Origin: Siderastrea radians
Lineage: Eukaryota > Cnidaria > Anthozoa > Scleractinia > Rhizangiidae
Direction: 5' to 3'
Assembly: GCA_964017195.1 (NCBI GenBank)
Contig: OZ024887.1
Location: 60,031,311 to 60,095,310, forward strand
DNA length: 64,000 nucleotides
In this document: piece after piece, positions 24,206-36,704 of the stretch
Numbering within the stretch: position 1 is the stretch's first letter
Layout of the letters: each line of letters opens with the position of its first letter
The notes under the pieces: generated by a model
What the model was told of the DNA's origin: nothing
Databases searched by the model: none
Seen by the model: only the letters and a program-made list of their open reading frames with translations
Translations under genes and position numbers: made by a program

Positions 24206-24490
24206 CGCCTTACGAGCGCTACTTCGCTTCCGACGATTCGCGAATTCTAGACTGTTCAACCCAAAGCTATCTTAAGAATTTTCTTTCGTCAAGCAAGCTG
24301 AATAAACAGGACCGTTTTGAGCGAATACCTACGATCTTTGAGGTAAAAAAATGACTTGTTTTTCAGTCAGCAACAAAGCAGTGTATAATTGAATTGTCAG
24401 ATGGAGTTTTATTTTTTCGATCTCTATAAAAACATTACACTAATTATTTCCATATAGCACCGCGATTTTATACATTCTCGAGGTGGATTG

Positions 24491-24622
24491 AGCCAGGCGA
24501 GGGAAACGAGCCTCTGAGATCTCTAGCCGCTCGACATTGTTGTAATTCAACATTCGACAATGCTGTGGTCAACGCAGAGAAATCCTGGCATCGTGACAGC
24601 TGTGGGATTCTCGGGTTTTGCT
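24491..24622 (-). pseudogene. GFP-like exon-5 pseudo-exon
   Basis: Near copy of 16763-16897: acceptor GTTCCTTTGCAG, MPGFLCVDH-like start, then an early stop. Its 3' end reads CGCCTGGCTCA where the first copy has TAA, so the terminal stop also differs. Non-functional. Confidence 0.75.
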
Positions 24623-25125
24623 CTGCAAAGGAACACAGCAACAGAGATGAGATGAGCGACAATGTTGGCGGTACGGGGTTTCTTTAGAGAAAAAGGTGAA
24701 ACTCGAAAATAATTCTCAGCCTCCGATATTAGAGGTGAACATCCTGTCGATAATAACCTCACTCCTTCTTCCCTGCACGTGCCCCAGAATAGGGTAAGCT
24801 GTTGAGCTGACTCCATTTACTTCTCATAAGAAAAGTAAAACGGCCATTTTAAGTTCCACATGTAAGTACATAACACACGGCAATTCAAGGCTTACGAAAA
24901 TATCACGGCCTATTACAAGTCGGCGGTCCTCGTCGTACCTTTTACTGTGTTTTAATTTTTAAGCGATTGCCGTTGGAGATTTAGCATACGTACGTACGAA
25001 ATCCTCGTTAGAACTAGTACCTCCTGGATGTCAGTCGAATAAAAGCAAATGAGGGTGAGGAATTAGCTGGGAAGGTAGAAAAATATACGCTTCTTTAAAC
25101 AGCAGTTATTCTCAGAGTCACTTAC

Positions 25126-26924
25126 TTATAAATTGGTTTGAAGTGGCTTGAGTACGCCCACCTAATTCAAGTTTCGAGTCGTCACGGTTTTCACCCAACA
25201 GACAATTTTGTTTCACGTACAACCTCTTCGTGACTGGCATCGATTCCACTCCCTCGCATAATAGGTCCATTTGGAGAAAAGTTCACGCCCACAACCTGTA
25301 CTTCTAGTGGCAACAGTTGCCTTTCATTCTATCGACACAAAAAATGATACTACAATGTCAGTTTGGGCGATAAATTTATTTATCTCATAGTGCTTGCAAA
25401 AAAGACGGGTGGATCGCCGATAATCTAGCCAGGATACAGGTGATCATCACAGTGAACGCTGCCGAGCGACACGTCGTTCTGGTTTAGTTTACCATGCTGT
25501 ACACAGTGGTTCTAACGTACCTAAAAAAATGAAAGCTAGTAAGGAGGTTTTTACCCTGGGAACGTTCAGTTCAATACTTTACAAAATGATTTTGTTCGGA
25601 GAATTTTACCCTGTTTCAAGCCCAGGTATTCCTGTGAGTGGAATAGACACAACAGAAATACTCACAGTTTGCAACTCATATTGATATTACCCCATTCTAA
25701 AAAAGCCTGTTTGTAATGGTCAGGTATATCTGCAGTACGTTCAAGGAAGGGTTTGCTGCCGTACATACACATAGGAAACAGCATTCCTTAATAAACTAAC
25801 GAGGGCTTACCTTAAGTGAGAAACAAAAACCTCCATGCTTTGAAAGCCCCTAAAGCATAACACAAAATGGTGGAATATAATCATCAAAAGTATTCACGAG
25901 TCACAAGTTTTTTTATTCCAATTGACCCTCTTCCCCGCCTTATTGCCCTTTTGTTTATTCCCTTCGTAACGTTACATTATAGTTAAACTATTATTTCGCA
26001 GAAAGCCTAAAAAACACAAAATAATATGGCCATAAAAGGCCATTCTGGGTGCCTCAGGGTCGAATTGAGGTTTCAATGAAACTACTCAATCTCAACGCCG
26101 TCAAAATGATAACAATTAAGATCCTTGTATTCAAAAAGTAACTCCACCTTACCACAGTGCTATTTCTTTCTCCCTCTGTAACCTAATACAATCGCTGAAT
26201 TTTTAAATGTTGCAGCAAAACTAATAAAATTAAATGGAAAACCTATAAAAACACAAGAGCGGCTTAGGGTCAAATAGAGATTTCCACCAAAACATTTGTT
26301 TGGTTGTTACCGTGATGACACCATTAACAGGACAAAAGTTTAAGATCCATGTGTGTAAAAACTGCTGCAATACTACTGCTACTGCTGCAATACTTGCTGC
26401 AATACCATTTTCTCTCTTTGTACTGTTATGTAATAGCTGAGTTTTTCATTCCCCAACGAAGCTAATAAAACTATATGAAACACCGAGATACAAAAGCTAA
26501 GGCAACTTACGATCAGCTAGAGGTTTCTATGCAATCTCAACATCACTAAAACATAAAAGCTTAAGATCCTTTAAGGTAAAAACTTGGTTAAACTTGCCAA
26601 CAGTACCACCTCTTCTCCCTTTACAAGTACTGTTACGTAATGTAAGTTACGTAATAGTTGAATTTTTACATTTTGCGGTAAAGCTAATAACGCAACAAAA
26701 TTAAATAACATAACTAAATACTTAAGTGATTCAGCAAATGGCCACTTGTTGACCACTGCAACCCCCACATGATTTAAAACATAACATTTTAAGGTCCCCG
26801 TATCTGAAAAACGACTCAACTTACTCAAGCGGTTTCCCCCTGGTGTTACCTTCAGAGTGAAGAGGTGGCCATTTGTACAGCCCTTCGAGTGGAGTTTAGT
26901 TATCATCTCTTTCTAAATCTTACT
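25126..26924 (-). pseudogene. GFP-like pseudogene H, MYG chromophore kept
   Basis: Minus-strand exons: exon 2 26924-26825 (100 bp, one base lost, TAG four codons in), exon 3 about 25849-25666 (about 184 bp against 222), exon 4 25328-25126 (203 bp against 210). Exon 3 keeps Met-Tyr-Gly (Tyr codon 25763-25761) followed by SKPF. It has a frameshift before this and a deletion after it that removes the WER...FEDG region with the catalytic Arg. An exon-5 relic lies beyond at 24491-24622. H is the tandem duplicate of G; G has a stop at the same Tyr while H keeps it. No exon 1 found. Confidence 0.85.
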
Positions 26925-26929
26925 CTGCT

Positions 26930-28040
26930 TGATAAAAGCATAAAATAAACGCAACAGACAAGTTAGAAATGTGAGCATCATTTCACAACAGCTTGAGGAA
27001 GTGCCAAATTAATTTACATCACAATTAGGTCACTTGCTTTTTTTTGGTATGACTATCTAACTAGGTGGCGACCTCTGCCATTACTGGATTAGTTCTGTTG
27101 AAGTGTTTTGACAGAAGATAAACTGGACAACTGAGACAGGAGAGGAAGTTATTAAAAATACCTCCTTGAATAAATGAGTGACTGAGAAAGTGACAGACAG
27201 AGCCCAGGGGCATACTTTGTGAATTTTTGGGTGGGGTTGAGCCACTGGGACTGAGGCATTGTGAAACACAACATATACAACTCTAGACTACACAACAAAA
27301 AGCTCTACCTCATCTCAGGCTAACTGAATGACAACTCCTACTCTAGACTCAAGTTTTCAAACAGCTGATCAGTTTCCTGATAAATTATTGAACCGTGCAC
27401 AAGATCAAAACTCTCTGATTCCTATACCCTATCCCAGACTAAACTGCTTGAAAACCATAAATTTTCACAGCAGCACCTCCCCATCAGGCACGCCAAAATA
27501 TGCAGGTAGTGTTTTGCTGCCTGCAGTCATTTGCTAGTTACTTCGCACCGCATTTTTTAGGAACCTCCTGGCAGGGGACACAGTCCCTGCTGCCTACTAC
27601 ATCCATTCTGCTAATGCCTACTACAACTCATTTTGACAGGACTGCCATGCCCACATGGCCTAGGTGGCATTTTGTATGGGTAACACCAAAGATCTTTGGT
27701 GTGGATTTCAGTTTTTTGGCAGATAGTGTCTTATAAGACTTAAGTGTTTCTTCGGCATGGAATTAACATGGAATGCACCTAGGCACATGGCTTATATATG
27801 GAGTAACCTTCCCCTCCCCTCCCTCCCTTCCTTGGGAGACAGAGAGAGAGAAATCAAACCACAATTCACTCATTTTAGATAGCTTCTAGATTGCAAATAT
27901 AAATGTGCAGAAACTTGCTGCCTATCAGCATCTATTACCGTCTTGCTGTTCCTGTGTTATGAAACAATAGTCACGTGTACGCAGTTAGGGAAATACGTGA
28001 TGTTGCTGGTGGTAATTATTACGTTATCAAAATATTTCCC
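26930..28040. other. 5' flank of pseudogene H
   Basis: Diverged counterpart of 19420-20510. No exon-1 or promoter signature like those of genes B-D was recognised. The small frames here are not conserved. Confidence 0.45.
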
Positions 28041-28047
28041 ACTTAAA

Positions 28048-29755
28048 CACAGGCAGCCCAAGCTAAGGTTGAGAGCTGCGCATAAATTAGACTGTTTTTT
28101 CCACGCTATGCATAATAATGACATCGGCAACATTTAAGAGTTTATATGGAAATGATACAAAACGTCTCAAATTGCCACAAATCAGAAAGAAGTCGAAATA
28201 AAAAAGATTTGTCTTATTTCATTGTTTTATTGGTCTCTGGAGGGCTTCTGGGGCTGGTTTGAAGCTTTTTGGGCGAGAAATTGAGGTTTATATTTTTCAT
28301 CAGTTACTGAACGTTTAGAATTAATTAAAGGCAGGAAACAGTTTCGCACTGCACCTCACTTGAGGTTCGATAAATTCCATCACAATAAACGAATCGCCCT
28401 ACAACTTCAAAGGTGTATTCTTGGGTCTTGCGCATACCTCTGTTCTTTCTCATGGGTTCCAGATCCTATTTTAAGCCGTTGAAAATCCCTCTTGAATACG
28501 AAACTCGCCTTTCCTGGTATGCGTTTTCATTTGAAGTGCACACATGAATCATTGCGAGCCGCGTTTCGACGACAAAATGTCCCTCAGCCGGGGAGAGGCT
28601 GAGTGAGATTGTCCACAAGCAGAAGGCGACACTGCGGAGTCCAGAGAGGTCGGTTTGAGGGCCTGATAGAAAACTATCGGTACGCCCGTGAAATTTAGTC
28701 GCCTCACTTGACGCCACGAGCACGCTTTAATGTCTTCGTGCGACAATATATTAGCATAGTGATTTGTTCCGTCACATTTACCTGTTTACCGCAAAAAAAA
28801 TTTTGTCGAAATTTAGAAGCAGAGACGAGGAGCAGTTTCCACCTATAAAAAAAACTGCACTGGTTTTCAAAGGAATGGAAATTGTGGTGGGTATTTTCCA
28901 CGGTCACAGCAATATTTTTTTTTAAGGCAGACAACCCTATATATGGGAATTAAATACAGAGGTTGATTTGCGGGCAGTGAGCAGGATCGCTTGCGCCAAA
29001 TACTCGGCATAAAATCATCGAATGGATTGATTAGAGTGCAGCAAAAGATAGTTCTTCGTTCGTCCCTAAAACAAAATTATGGTTTTCAAAGTCAAGTGAG
29101 GCGAGTGAATTTCACGGCCGTTCTAATATTTCTCTATTTCTGTAAACCGACCTCTCTGGACTCCGCAGTGTCGCCTTCTGCTTGTGGACAATCTCACTCA
29201 GCCTCTCCCCGGCTGAGGGACATTTTGTCGTCGAAACGCGGCTCGCAATGATTCATGTGTGCACTTCAAATGAAAACGCATACCAGGAAAGGCGAGTTTC
29301 GTATTTAAGAGGGATTTTCGACGGCTTAAAATAGGATCTGGAACCCATGAGAAAGAACAGAGGTATGCGCAAGACCCAAGAATACACCTTTGAAGTTGTA
29401 GGGCGATTCGTTTATTGTGATGGAATTTATCGAACCTCAAGTGAGGTGCAGTGTGAAACTGTTTCCTGCCTTTAATTAATTCTAAACGTTCAGTAACTGA
29501 TGAAAAATATAAACCTCAATTTCTCGCCCAAAAAGCTTCAAACCAGCCCAGGAAGCCCTCCAATAATGACCAATGAAACAATGAAATAAGACAAATCTTT
29601 TTTATTTCGACTTCTTTCTGATTTGTGGCAATTTGAGACGTTTTGTATCATTTCCATATAAACTCTTAAATGTTGCCGATGTCATTATTATGCATAGCGT
29701 GGAAAAAACAGTCTAATTTATGCGCAGCTCTCAACCTTAGCTTGGGCTGCCTGTG
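28048..29755. mobile_element. 1.71-kb fold-back element with ACTTAAA duplication
   Basis: The left arm (28048 to about 28709) and right arm (about 29095-29755) are long near-identical reverse complements starting CACAGGCAGCCCAAGC, around a centre of about 385 bp. ACTTAAA flanks both ends (28041-28047 and 29756-29762), an apparent 7-bp target duplication. The first copy of the tandem duplication lacks the element near 20490, so it inserted after that duplication. Open frames inside mirror each other across the arms and no transposase is recognisable. Some interior phrases resemble 63600-63740, hinting at kinship with the intron-2 fold-back family. Confidence 0.9.
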
Positions 29756-30214
29756 ACTTAAAGCGGATGCCCGCTTTTAACCTTAAAACTATAATAACCA
29801 GAGGTCGTTTATTTTCATATTTTTGTCGCAAGTCCTTTGATTTTGAGACATCTTGGATCGATGGCTTCTAGATTTTACTAGATTTAGCCTGAGCAGTTAT
29901 TTTCATCTTGATGTTGCTATGTTATGGAACAATACTTTCCCAACTACTACGTTTCACTGGAGTCGCTTACTGTCATTTCGCTGAGTCTAAGAACATCAAT
30001 GTTTTCACGCTTCCAGCCATCATTCATTCATACCTCTGTTTCCCTTGCGTGTCCTACTGTGGGGCAGCATTATTTCAAAAGTCTTTGACGTGAACAAGGA
30101 AACGTGCTTTCCAGTGTAATTTTGCCCTGTATGACACTTGATCGGCCGCCATCTTGTTTTTACCCACTGGTGCAATAATTTGCAGGCGCAGGAATCGCCT
30201 GTTATATCGTCCCC

Positions 30215-31250
30215 AGGGGGTTGTCAGTTTTCAAACTGGTTTGATCAACCTCCCGGGGGGTGAGGGAAACAAAGATTTAGAAGAGGCTGTGCGGCGCACT
30301 TCTTGAAACCTTTGCCCTATTTCAGACCAAAATATGCGATTTTCCCTACTCTATTTCGGACCCTACCCAAAATTCGATTCCCTATTTTAGACCAGATCTT
30401 AACCCTATTTCGTTTGCGTAAACACTTGAGAAGGGCTTCAAATTCCCAGCGTTAATCAAACCTCATTTTTTGGGGGAAGAAAATTAATAAAAGGACAGCT
30501 TCTTGTATGAACCTTACCAGATCGCATATCAGAGTGCACAAACCTCGCCCTATTTCAGACCAAAACGATCAACGTAAGCTTCTAAATTTTCGGATCGAGG
30601 TTTAAACGTCGTCAAACTCCCGAAAACAAAAAGTATAAGAACATTAAAACTCCCATTTTTTAAAATAAAACTTATAGATCGATGTCTTCCACGCTATCAA
30701 ACTTCTTATCAAAACTGAGTTGTCAGGTGACTACTTTCCAATGGGACTACTGCGGAAAACGAAACCTAACCTAATGACATTTTGCAAAAAAGAATGCCGG
30801 CAGAATTTCATGGTCGAGACGATTTATTGACTTAAAATGTATGGGTTCGAAGAACTGAAGGTGGAATTTCGGTTGTTTCCATTCTGAGTCTGTACCCCCT
30901 GGAGGGGAGCACTTAAGGGAAGCCCCTGTTTAAGACGAAATCCGTTCATTTCGCTACCCTGTTTAAGAGAAGGAGCCTCTACATATCGTTTGTGTTCTGC
31001 GTTTTCCTTTCTGCCTTGTTTTGCAGTTCCCATTCAGACAGTATTTTTTATACATATCAATGACATCATAGAATTAGATTTAAAAGGAATGTTGGTACCC
31101 ACATGTAGGGTTCAAGGCTTTCAGTCGAGAAAGACACCATGTTCAAGACGCTAAGTAGTGAAATTTAAGACGCAAGACCCTGAAAACCATACCCTGTTGA
31201 GCGGCACATACCCGTTTAGGCCAAATTAGGGAGTGCCTCCCCCGAGGTCT
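30215..31250. repeat. Interspersed repeat with CCCTATTTCAGACC phrases
   Basis: Multiple copies of a CCCTATTTCAGACC-like phrase (for example near 30311, 30345, 30383, 30411 and 30547), bounded by C/G-rich ends. A related, shorter version is at 32680-33106. Probably a non-autonomous element; no gene seen. Confidence 0.6.
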
Positions 31251-31510
31251 GATAGTGGTTTGACTTTCTTTGTCTAAGCAGATATAGTTGTCAATCTATG
31301 ACTGAAAACTTGTTCACTTGAATCGTTAACGAATAAACTAGTCGGTGAGACTATATATTGTACGCTTGACTGTCGTGAAATCAGGCAAACCTGAATTGTT
31401 GCAGAGACAAGCAGCTAAGGCGACGAACTCAGTAATAACTCAGTATAGTGTTACTGGTTGCTACTGAGAATGGCTGACTTTTCCTCTTTTGAATTGTTTG
31501 CGTGATCTAA

Positions 31511-31727
31511 TTAAAGAGCCAGTGTCACCCAAAGTGCTTTGCGCGCTTGTGTTTTTATTTTGAAGTTTGGCTGGCGCGTTTGCCAGACGTTTCGCAAATT
31601 ATACCGTGCCGCACTTGCCTTTCAGCAAGCTGATATTTACAGTAGTAGCCTCTGAAAATAGTAATATGAAAAATATGAAAAATGTACCTCAGCGCGCAAA
31701 GCACTTTGGGTGACACTGGCTCTTTAA
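31511..31727. mobile_element. 217-bp MITE flanked by TTAA
   Basis: TTAA then AGAGCCAGTGTCACCCAAAG at the left; its reverse complement then TTAA at the right. The TTAA target duplication is typical of piggyBac- or Kolobok-type elements. A related single end lies near 40500-40535. Confidence 0.75.
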
Positions 31728-31729
31728 GC

Positions 31730-32679
31730 TTCCAAAATAACGGAAACAGAACGCCTCCCAGAGGTTTGAATTTGACCAAAGATTTAAACAGTTTAAACCG
31801 CGATTTAACACTGCATGACTAATCAAGTTTCCATCAATTAATAGCGCTGCCAAAATCGTAAAACCAAAACTAAAGTAATCATGCATGGATCAGAGCATAT
31901 AGTATCTACTGAGCTGTTTCACGTCCTGTTACGAATTTTTTTTCTACATTCTATGAATGAATTTACATCACAGCTTTATACTTTCTAAACTTTGATAGAA
32001 AACCACTAACACGAACTGCACTTTTGCTAAATTAACAAAAAAACATTACAAATTTGTTGTATGAATGAAGCTTAGAATGGTGAAAAAAACAAAGCATTGC
32101 AATAATGAGCAGTGATACTTTTTTATGAACAGTGAAATTGATATTGATAGTCTTCCCATTTTGTTTCACTTTAAACCAGAAAAACGCTCCTGCTGTAACT
32201 GCTTATTCTGTAATCGCCTTTCCAAAAAGTTAATAATTTTAACATAAATTTCCCTCTTTTCGAACCAAATTTTGTCCATTACTTTTCTTTCTGTAAAAAA
32301 AAAAAAAAAAAAAAAGATAAACAAATTTTAAAATTGCTTACTCGTGAATGCCAAATTGTGAACAGATGATTAACTTTTGGTTACTACAAAAAGTGTGTGC
32401 GTGATCAGGTGATTGATCGTTTTAATGCAATCAGTTCTGTTTTTCTGCACCTCTTGGCTTTGCTTCAACAACGTCATTTGTAATGCTAACAGATAATAAA
32501 GATAATAAATACAAATAATGTTCAACACTTGGACCGGAAGGAAAGCCGATTGAAGGGGATAACCCGGGTAAAACGTTGACCAAGATTTCCGTTTATCTGT
32601 CGAAAAGTAGAACTGTTAATTTGAAGAGCTCATGTTGACAAAGTTATGAAACAGCATTAAAAATTACACTAAACCCCAA
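31730..32679. other. AT-rich spacer
   Basis: No gene supported. It includes an A-run of about 21 bases near 32297-32317. Confidence 0.5.
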
Positions 32680-33106
32680 CGGGGGAGGGGAACTTCCCGA
32701 AGATTTGGGTGGGGAGTGCGGCTCGCTTCTGGAAACCCTTACCCTGTTTCAGACCAAAATATGTGATTTTCCCTACCCTATTTCAGACCTGTCCCAAAAT
32801 TTGATACCCTGTTTCAGAGCAGACCCTAACCTTATTTCGTTTGCATAAACATTTGAGAAGGGCTTCAAATATATTCCCAACATTAATCAAACCTCAGTTC
32901 TTTGGAGAAGAAAATTAACAAAAAGATAGCCTCTTGTAAGGATCATACCAGATCCCATATCAGAGTGCACAAACCTCACCCTATTTCAGACCAAAATGGT
33001 CAAAATCTATTACCCTATTTCAGACCATAGGCTCAAAAACCATACCCTTTGGCACCACACATACCTATATAGCTTATATAAGGGAGCCTCCCCCCCCCGG
33101 GCACTA
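32680..33106. repeat. Shorter CCCTATTTCAGACC-type repeat
   Basis: Same phrase order as 30250-30560 (the 'gagaagggcttcaaat' and 'cagagtgcacaaacctc' landmarks occur in both), with C-rich far end near 33090-33105. Confidence 0.6.
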
Positions 33107-33120
33107 AACCTGCCAAAGCC

Positions 33121-33355
33121 CCGTTTCTCGAAAGTCCCAGATAACGTTTCGGGCCCGGAAAGCTATTTTATGTGCCGTAAAATTTACCTTATAGATTCAA
33201 ATTTTGTTGGTTTTTAAAGCCAGTGAGAAGTAAAATTCTAAGTTGACGAAACAAGTCGAGGGTTTGGGGGCTAAAAGCTACACCATCATTCTCTAGATTT
33301 TAATTTTAAAATATAGCTCCGGGCCCGAAAAGTTACCGGCACTGTCGAGAAACGG
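33121..33355. mobile_element. 235-bp MITE upstream of gene D
   Basis: The ends CCGTTTCTCGA and TCGAGAAACGG are reverse complements. Inner mirrored 'tccgggcccg' and 'cgggcccgga' phrases lie at about 33318 and 33150. It ends about 250 bp before the ATTGG promoter box of gene D. Confidence 0.65.
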
Positions 33356-33605
33356 ACGGCCCAGGATAGCTGAATCCTGCTTTGCACAGTTAAGCCCTGA
33401 AATAAGGCCACTGAAGCTAAGGCTAAAAGTTACAGTTACAATACATTTACCAAGATGGAGACAAAGCTCTTTGTTCCGAACGACAAAATGTTAACGTGCT
33501 TCGTAACAAGAGATCCAGAGATAAAAACAGCCCGTGTTGTCATCCGTCCAAAGTTCATTTCCTGGAGTGAAAATAATCTTTGTAATTTTTTTGGTCTTTT
33601 CGTCT

Positions 33606-33740
33606 ATTGGATAATCCGCTAGGTGGGCGTAACATCTCGCATTTTATAAGCACAACGCACAAGTACACTCCCGGCAGTACGTATACTCTGAAGGAGTCCG
33701 GCATAGGTTTTCATTGACCAAGGCTTGCATCCTCATCATC
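33606..33740 (+). promoter_or_regulatory. Promoter and 5' UTR of gene D
   Basis: An inverted CCAAT box (ATTGG, 33606-33610, followed by ATAATCCGC) and GGGCGTAACA precede a TATA box (TTTATAAG, 33643-33650), which lies about 91-98 bp before the ATG. The same order, ATTGG...CGTAACA...TATA-like, appears upstream of genes B and C, which supports a shared core promoter. Confidence 0.65.
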
Positions 33741-36477
33741 ATGGTATGAAAAAAAGGATAGTTTGAATTCATTCGTTGAGGTACAGGGCGCAAAGAATTT
33801 CACTGACCAGATCGTTTTCATATTGTTACACTTTATGTTGTTTACATTTCAGCCAAAAAAGATTTGCCCGCCAATAAGATTGAGTTGACTTTCGATGAAA
33901 TTTTATTTGACTCCACCTGGCACACTTGTAGTAAAAATTGGTTCACTTGTAAGTTTCCTAATACCTTCATTTTATGTTTTATCCAACAGAGTAAGATTGC
34001 CAACGAGATGAACACCAAAGTCCATTTGGAGGGCTGTATAAACGGCCACCCCTTCACGGTGGAAGGTGAAGGCAGGGGCAAACCGTTTGAGTAAGTTGGA
34101 GTCAGTTTCTAAACACATGGAACTTTAAATGCTGTTTTTAATGGTGTTGAGACTATAGCAGTCAACAAAGTCGCTAGTTGCTTTGCCCTTTATCCCCCAT
34201 AGCTTTTTTTAGTCATTTTCTGGAGTTATTAGTTTCGCCGCGAAATTGAAAAATTCGTTATCATCACCAGCTATAACAGATCAACGGAAGAGAAGCAAGG
34301 CTTTGTGGCAAGTTAAAGTAAGATCTTTGGGGAAACCTTTATTTAGCCCTAGCTAAGTCACGCTATGCCGTTTTATAGTCAATTTATTTTTTATTTCTAT
34401 TAACTTCGCTGCGGAGTTCAACCATTACGTAACGATACAAAGGCCGGGAGAGAAAGAAAAGACATTATGGCTGCATGGTTACCGAAACAGCTTGCGCAAG
34501 AGGGTCAAAAACAGAAAACAGAAAAACTTCGAGCCCATGTTAAGAACATACGCCAGCAGTTTTGTGGTTCCCAAAATGTCGGTTATTCGTTTCGCATGTT
34601 ATTCCTGAGTATGCTTTTGCCTGACCCTGTGATTTCTCGCTTCTAACGTTAAGTTATAGTTCAAGTATCTTATCATAGTAGGTACTCACATACGTGTCGA
34701 CTCTCCACTAACGTGGGAAAGTAGCAAACTTAAAATCTACTTCAAGTCACTCAGGAATATTTTTCGCTGATCACAATCTTCGATTTTGTATTTTGCTTTA
34801 GGGGCTTTCAAGTTATGAAGATTCGTGTCACTAAGGGCGCGCCCTTGCCATTTGCCTTTGAAATGCTGACTCCAATGATGACGTATGGCAGCAAACCCTT
34901 CGTCCAGCACCCTGCAGACATACCTGACTATTACAAGCAGGCTGTTGAAAATGGTGGATTGTCATGGGAGCGGATCGTAACCTTTGAAGACGGAGCAGTC
35001 ATGACAGTTTGCAACCAGTCAACGTGAGTTGAATAACTCTTCTTTGCTATGTCCTAGACCCTTTAATTTCCAGGATCATCCTAGTTCAAAACACAGAAGA
35101 ATTTGGGAATGTCTCCGAAGCAAAATCGTTTTGAAAAATATTGAAAAATGAACAGTGCTATGGTGAAGGTTTCAGATATTGCCTTTAAAGTTAGAACGAC
35201 TTGTACAGCATAATGATAGGATAGTGTCGCTTGGCCGGCAACGTTCATTTCAATGGTCACATGTGTCCCATCTAGTTTATAGGCATTCCGCCCATCTTTT
35301 GTTTTAAATACATTTCTACGTATGTTATTATATCTTTCTACTCCAGGTCCTTCTATTAAAATATCAATGTCAGAGTCGTAAAACTAAAACTCAGGGTATT
35401 ATTTAATTTAGTCTAACACAACGGCGAAAACAACACAACAGTTTTCCTTTAAACTGGCTGCAAAGATGGCGAAATTTAAACCACTCATAGAGCCAGTTAG
35501 TACGCAAAACCATCATTAGTACTCGCGAAGCCTGTTGCAGGCGTTAGGACATAACTGAAATAATCAATCAAACTGAGATAATAATATCATTCTTTTTTAT
35601 GTTCCCAGAATGAAAGGCAACTGTTTCCACTATGAAGTCCAGCTTGTGGGTGTGAACTTTCCTCCAAACGGACCTATTATGCAGAAAAAGGGAGCGGGCT
35701 GGATGCCAGTCACGGAGAAGCTGTGCATGAAAGGAGACTATCTGGTGGGCGAAAGTGACATGACTCTGAAACTTGAAGGAGGTGGTTGTTACACATGCCA
35801 CTTCAAAACAACTCACAAGTAAGTAACTCTGAGAAGGACTACAGTTTGTTAAATTGTTTCTTTCTTGCACCTTCTCAGATAATTCCTCCCCTTCATATTA
35901 TGTTAGTCGACTAACATGCAACTGAGGTGCCAATTCTAACGAAGCTTCACGAGTACTTCGTACAGCGATCGAATCTCGTAACAGTAATCACACTGAAATC
36001 AAAACACCCTGAATGCTACAACTAGCAACCCTCTTATTTTAAACGAAAGTCCCCATCGTGATTTTACCATCTTTGCTGTCTATTTCCTGATTTATGAAAC
36101 GAAAAATGTAAATGTAGCGAGCTAATTAGCCTCTAACCGGCTGTTGTGGGGCGTGCAGGAGAAGGAGGGGATTATTATCTGCAGGATGTTCGCTTCAGTG
36201 TTTGTAAAGGACGGCCGGGGATTAATTCTTCTTTCGGGACTAGGAGGATTCATTTCGAAATGTAACTTTTTCACGAAAAAGACCCTGTACAGCCCACATT
36301 GTCACTCATCTGATTCCACTTGTTTTGTTCCTTTGCAGAGCAATGAATCCTGCAGCTGTCAAGCTTCCTGGATTTCACTATGCTGACCATCTCCTTGAGA
36401 TCACCAGTCATGACGCGACTTACACCAATGTTGAGCATCAGGAGATCTCAAAGGCTCGTCATCCCGTCCTGGCCTGA
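33741..36477 (+). CDS. GFP-like protein D (TYG chromophore), intact
   Basis: Complete five-exon gene encoding 224 aa: exons 33741-33743 (ATG only), 33990-34090, 34802-35023, 35609-35818, 36339-36477. The protein should fold as a GFP-type barrel and form its chromophore from Thr62-Tyr63-Gly64, preceded by Met60-Met61. The WER motif supplies the Arg (R92) and VEHQE the Glu that catalyse maturation in this family. [20 protein letters not shown] and LEGGG also match the DsRed-like group. The start is fixed by the ATG|GTATGA donor and an SKIA exon 2, as in B and C. Intron 2 is short (711 bp) and lacks the fold-back repeat. It is convergent to gene B. Val sits where DsRed has Ser146 and His where DsRed has Ser197, so it might be a weakly fluorescent or non-fluorescent pigment. 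Colour cannot be read from sequence alone. Confidence 0.93.
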
Positions 36478-36586
36478 TCTGCCTCGAGAATGTCCAGTAT
36501 CGCGTGACGGTTCAGAGAGAAGTCAGCAGCCTCTCTCATTTTGATGGAGCTAATTAGTGTAGTGTTTCATAGCTAGAGATTGAGTA

Positions 36587-36592
36587 AATAAA
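36587..36592 (+). terminator. Poly(A) signal of gene D
   Basis: AATAAA about 110 bp after the stop, within the same TAAATAAAACTCC block seen after the other genes. Confidence 0.65.
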
Positions 36593-36704
36593 ACTCCATC
36601 GGAACATTTATTCACTGTGTTGCTAGTTAATTTTGTTTTCCGGAGATGGCGGTACCTATTCGCTCAAAACAGGGTAAGGGAGGCTGTACTCGTAAGGCGC
36701 AATT

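Larger units (their letters stand above)
21750..30200 (-). repeat. Old tandem duplication, second copy
   Basis: Direct counterpart of about 14300-21000, in the same orientation. It carries pseudogene H and the exon-5 fragments at 24104-24205 and 24491-24622, plus an extra fold-back insertion at 28048-29755. The stretch 22230-23560 shows no clear counterpart and no gene I can support. Confidence 0.7.

Noticed and set aside
26360..26410. CTG/CTA trinucleotide run considered as a coding repeat
   Set aside because: Short, imperfect, within intron 2 of pseudogene H and absent from its duplicate.
28466..29440. Paired frames of 65-86 codons on both strands
   Set aside because: They are the same sequence read on both arms of the 1.7-kb palindrome, with no protein motif.
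30311..30560. Repeated CCCTATTTCAGACC phrases considered as a CRISPR-like or satellite array
   Set aside because: Spacing is irregular, units are imperfect and the block recurs elsewhere as a dispersed element in a eukaryotic context.
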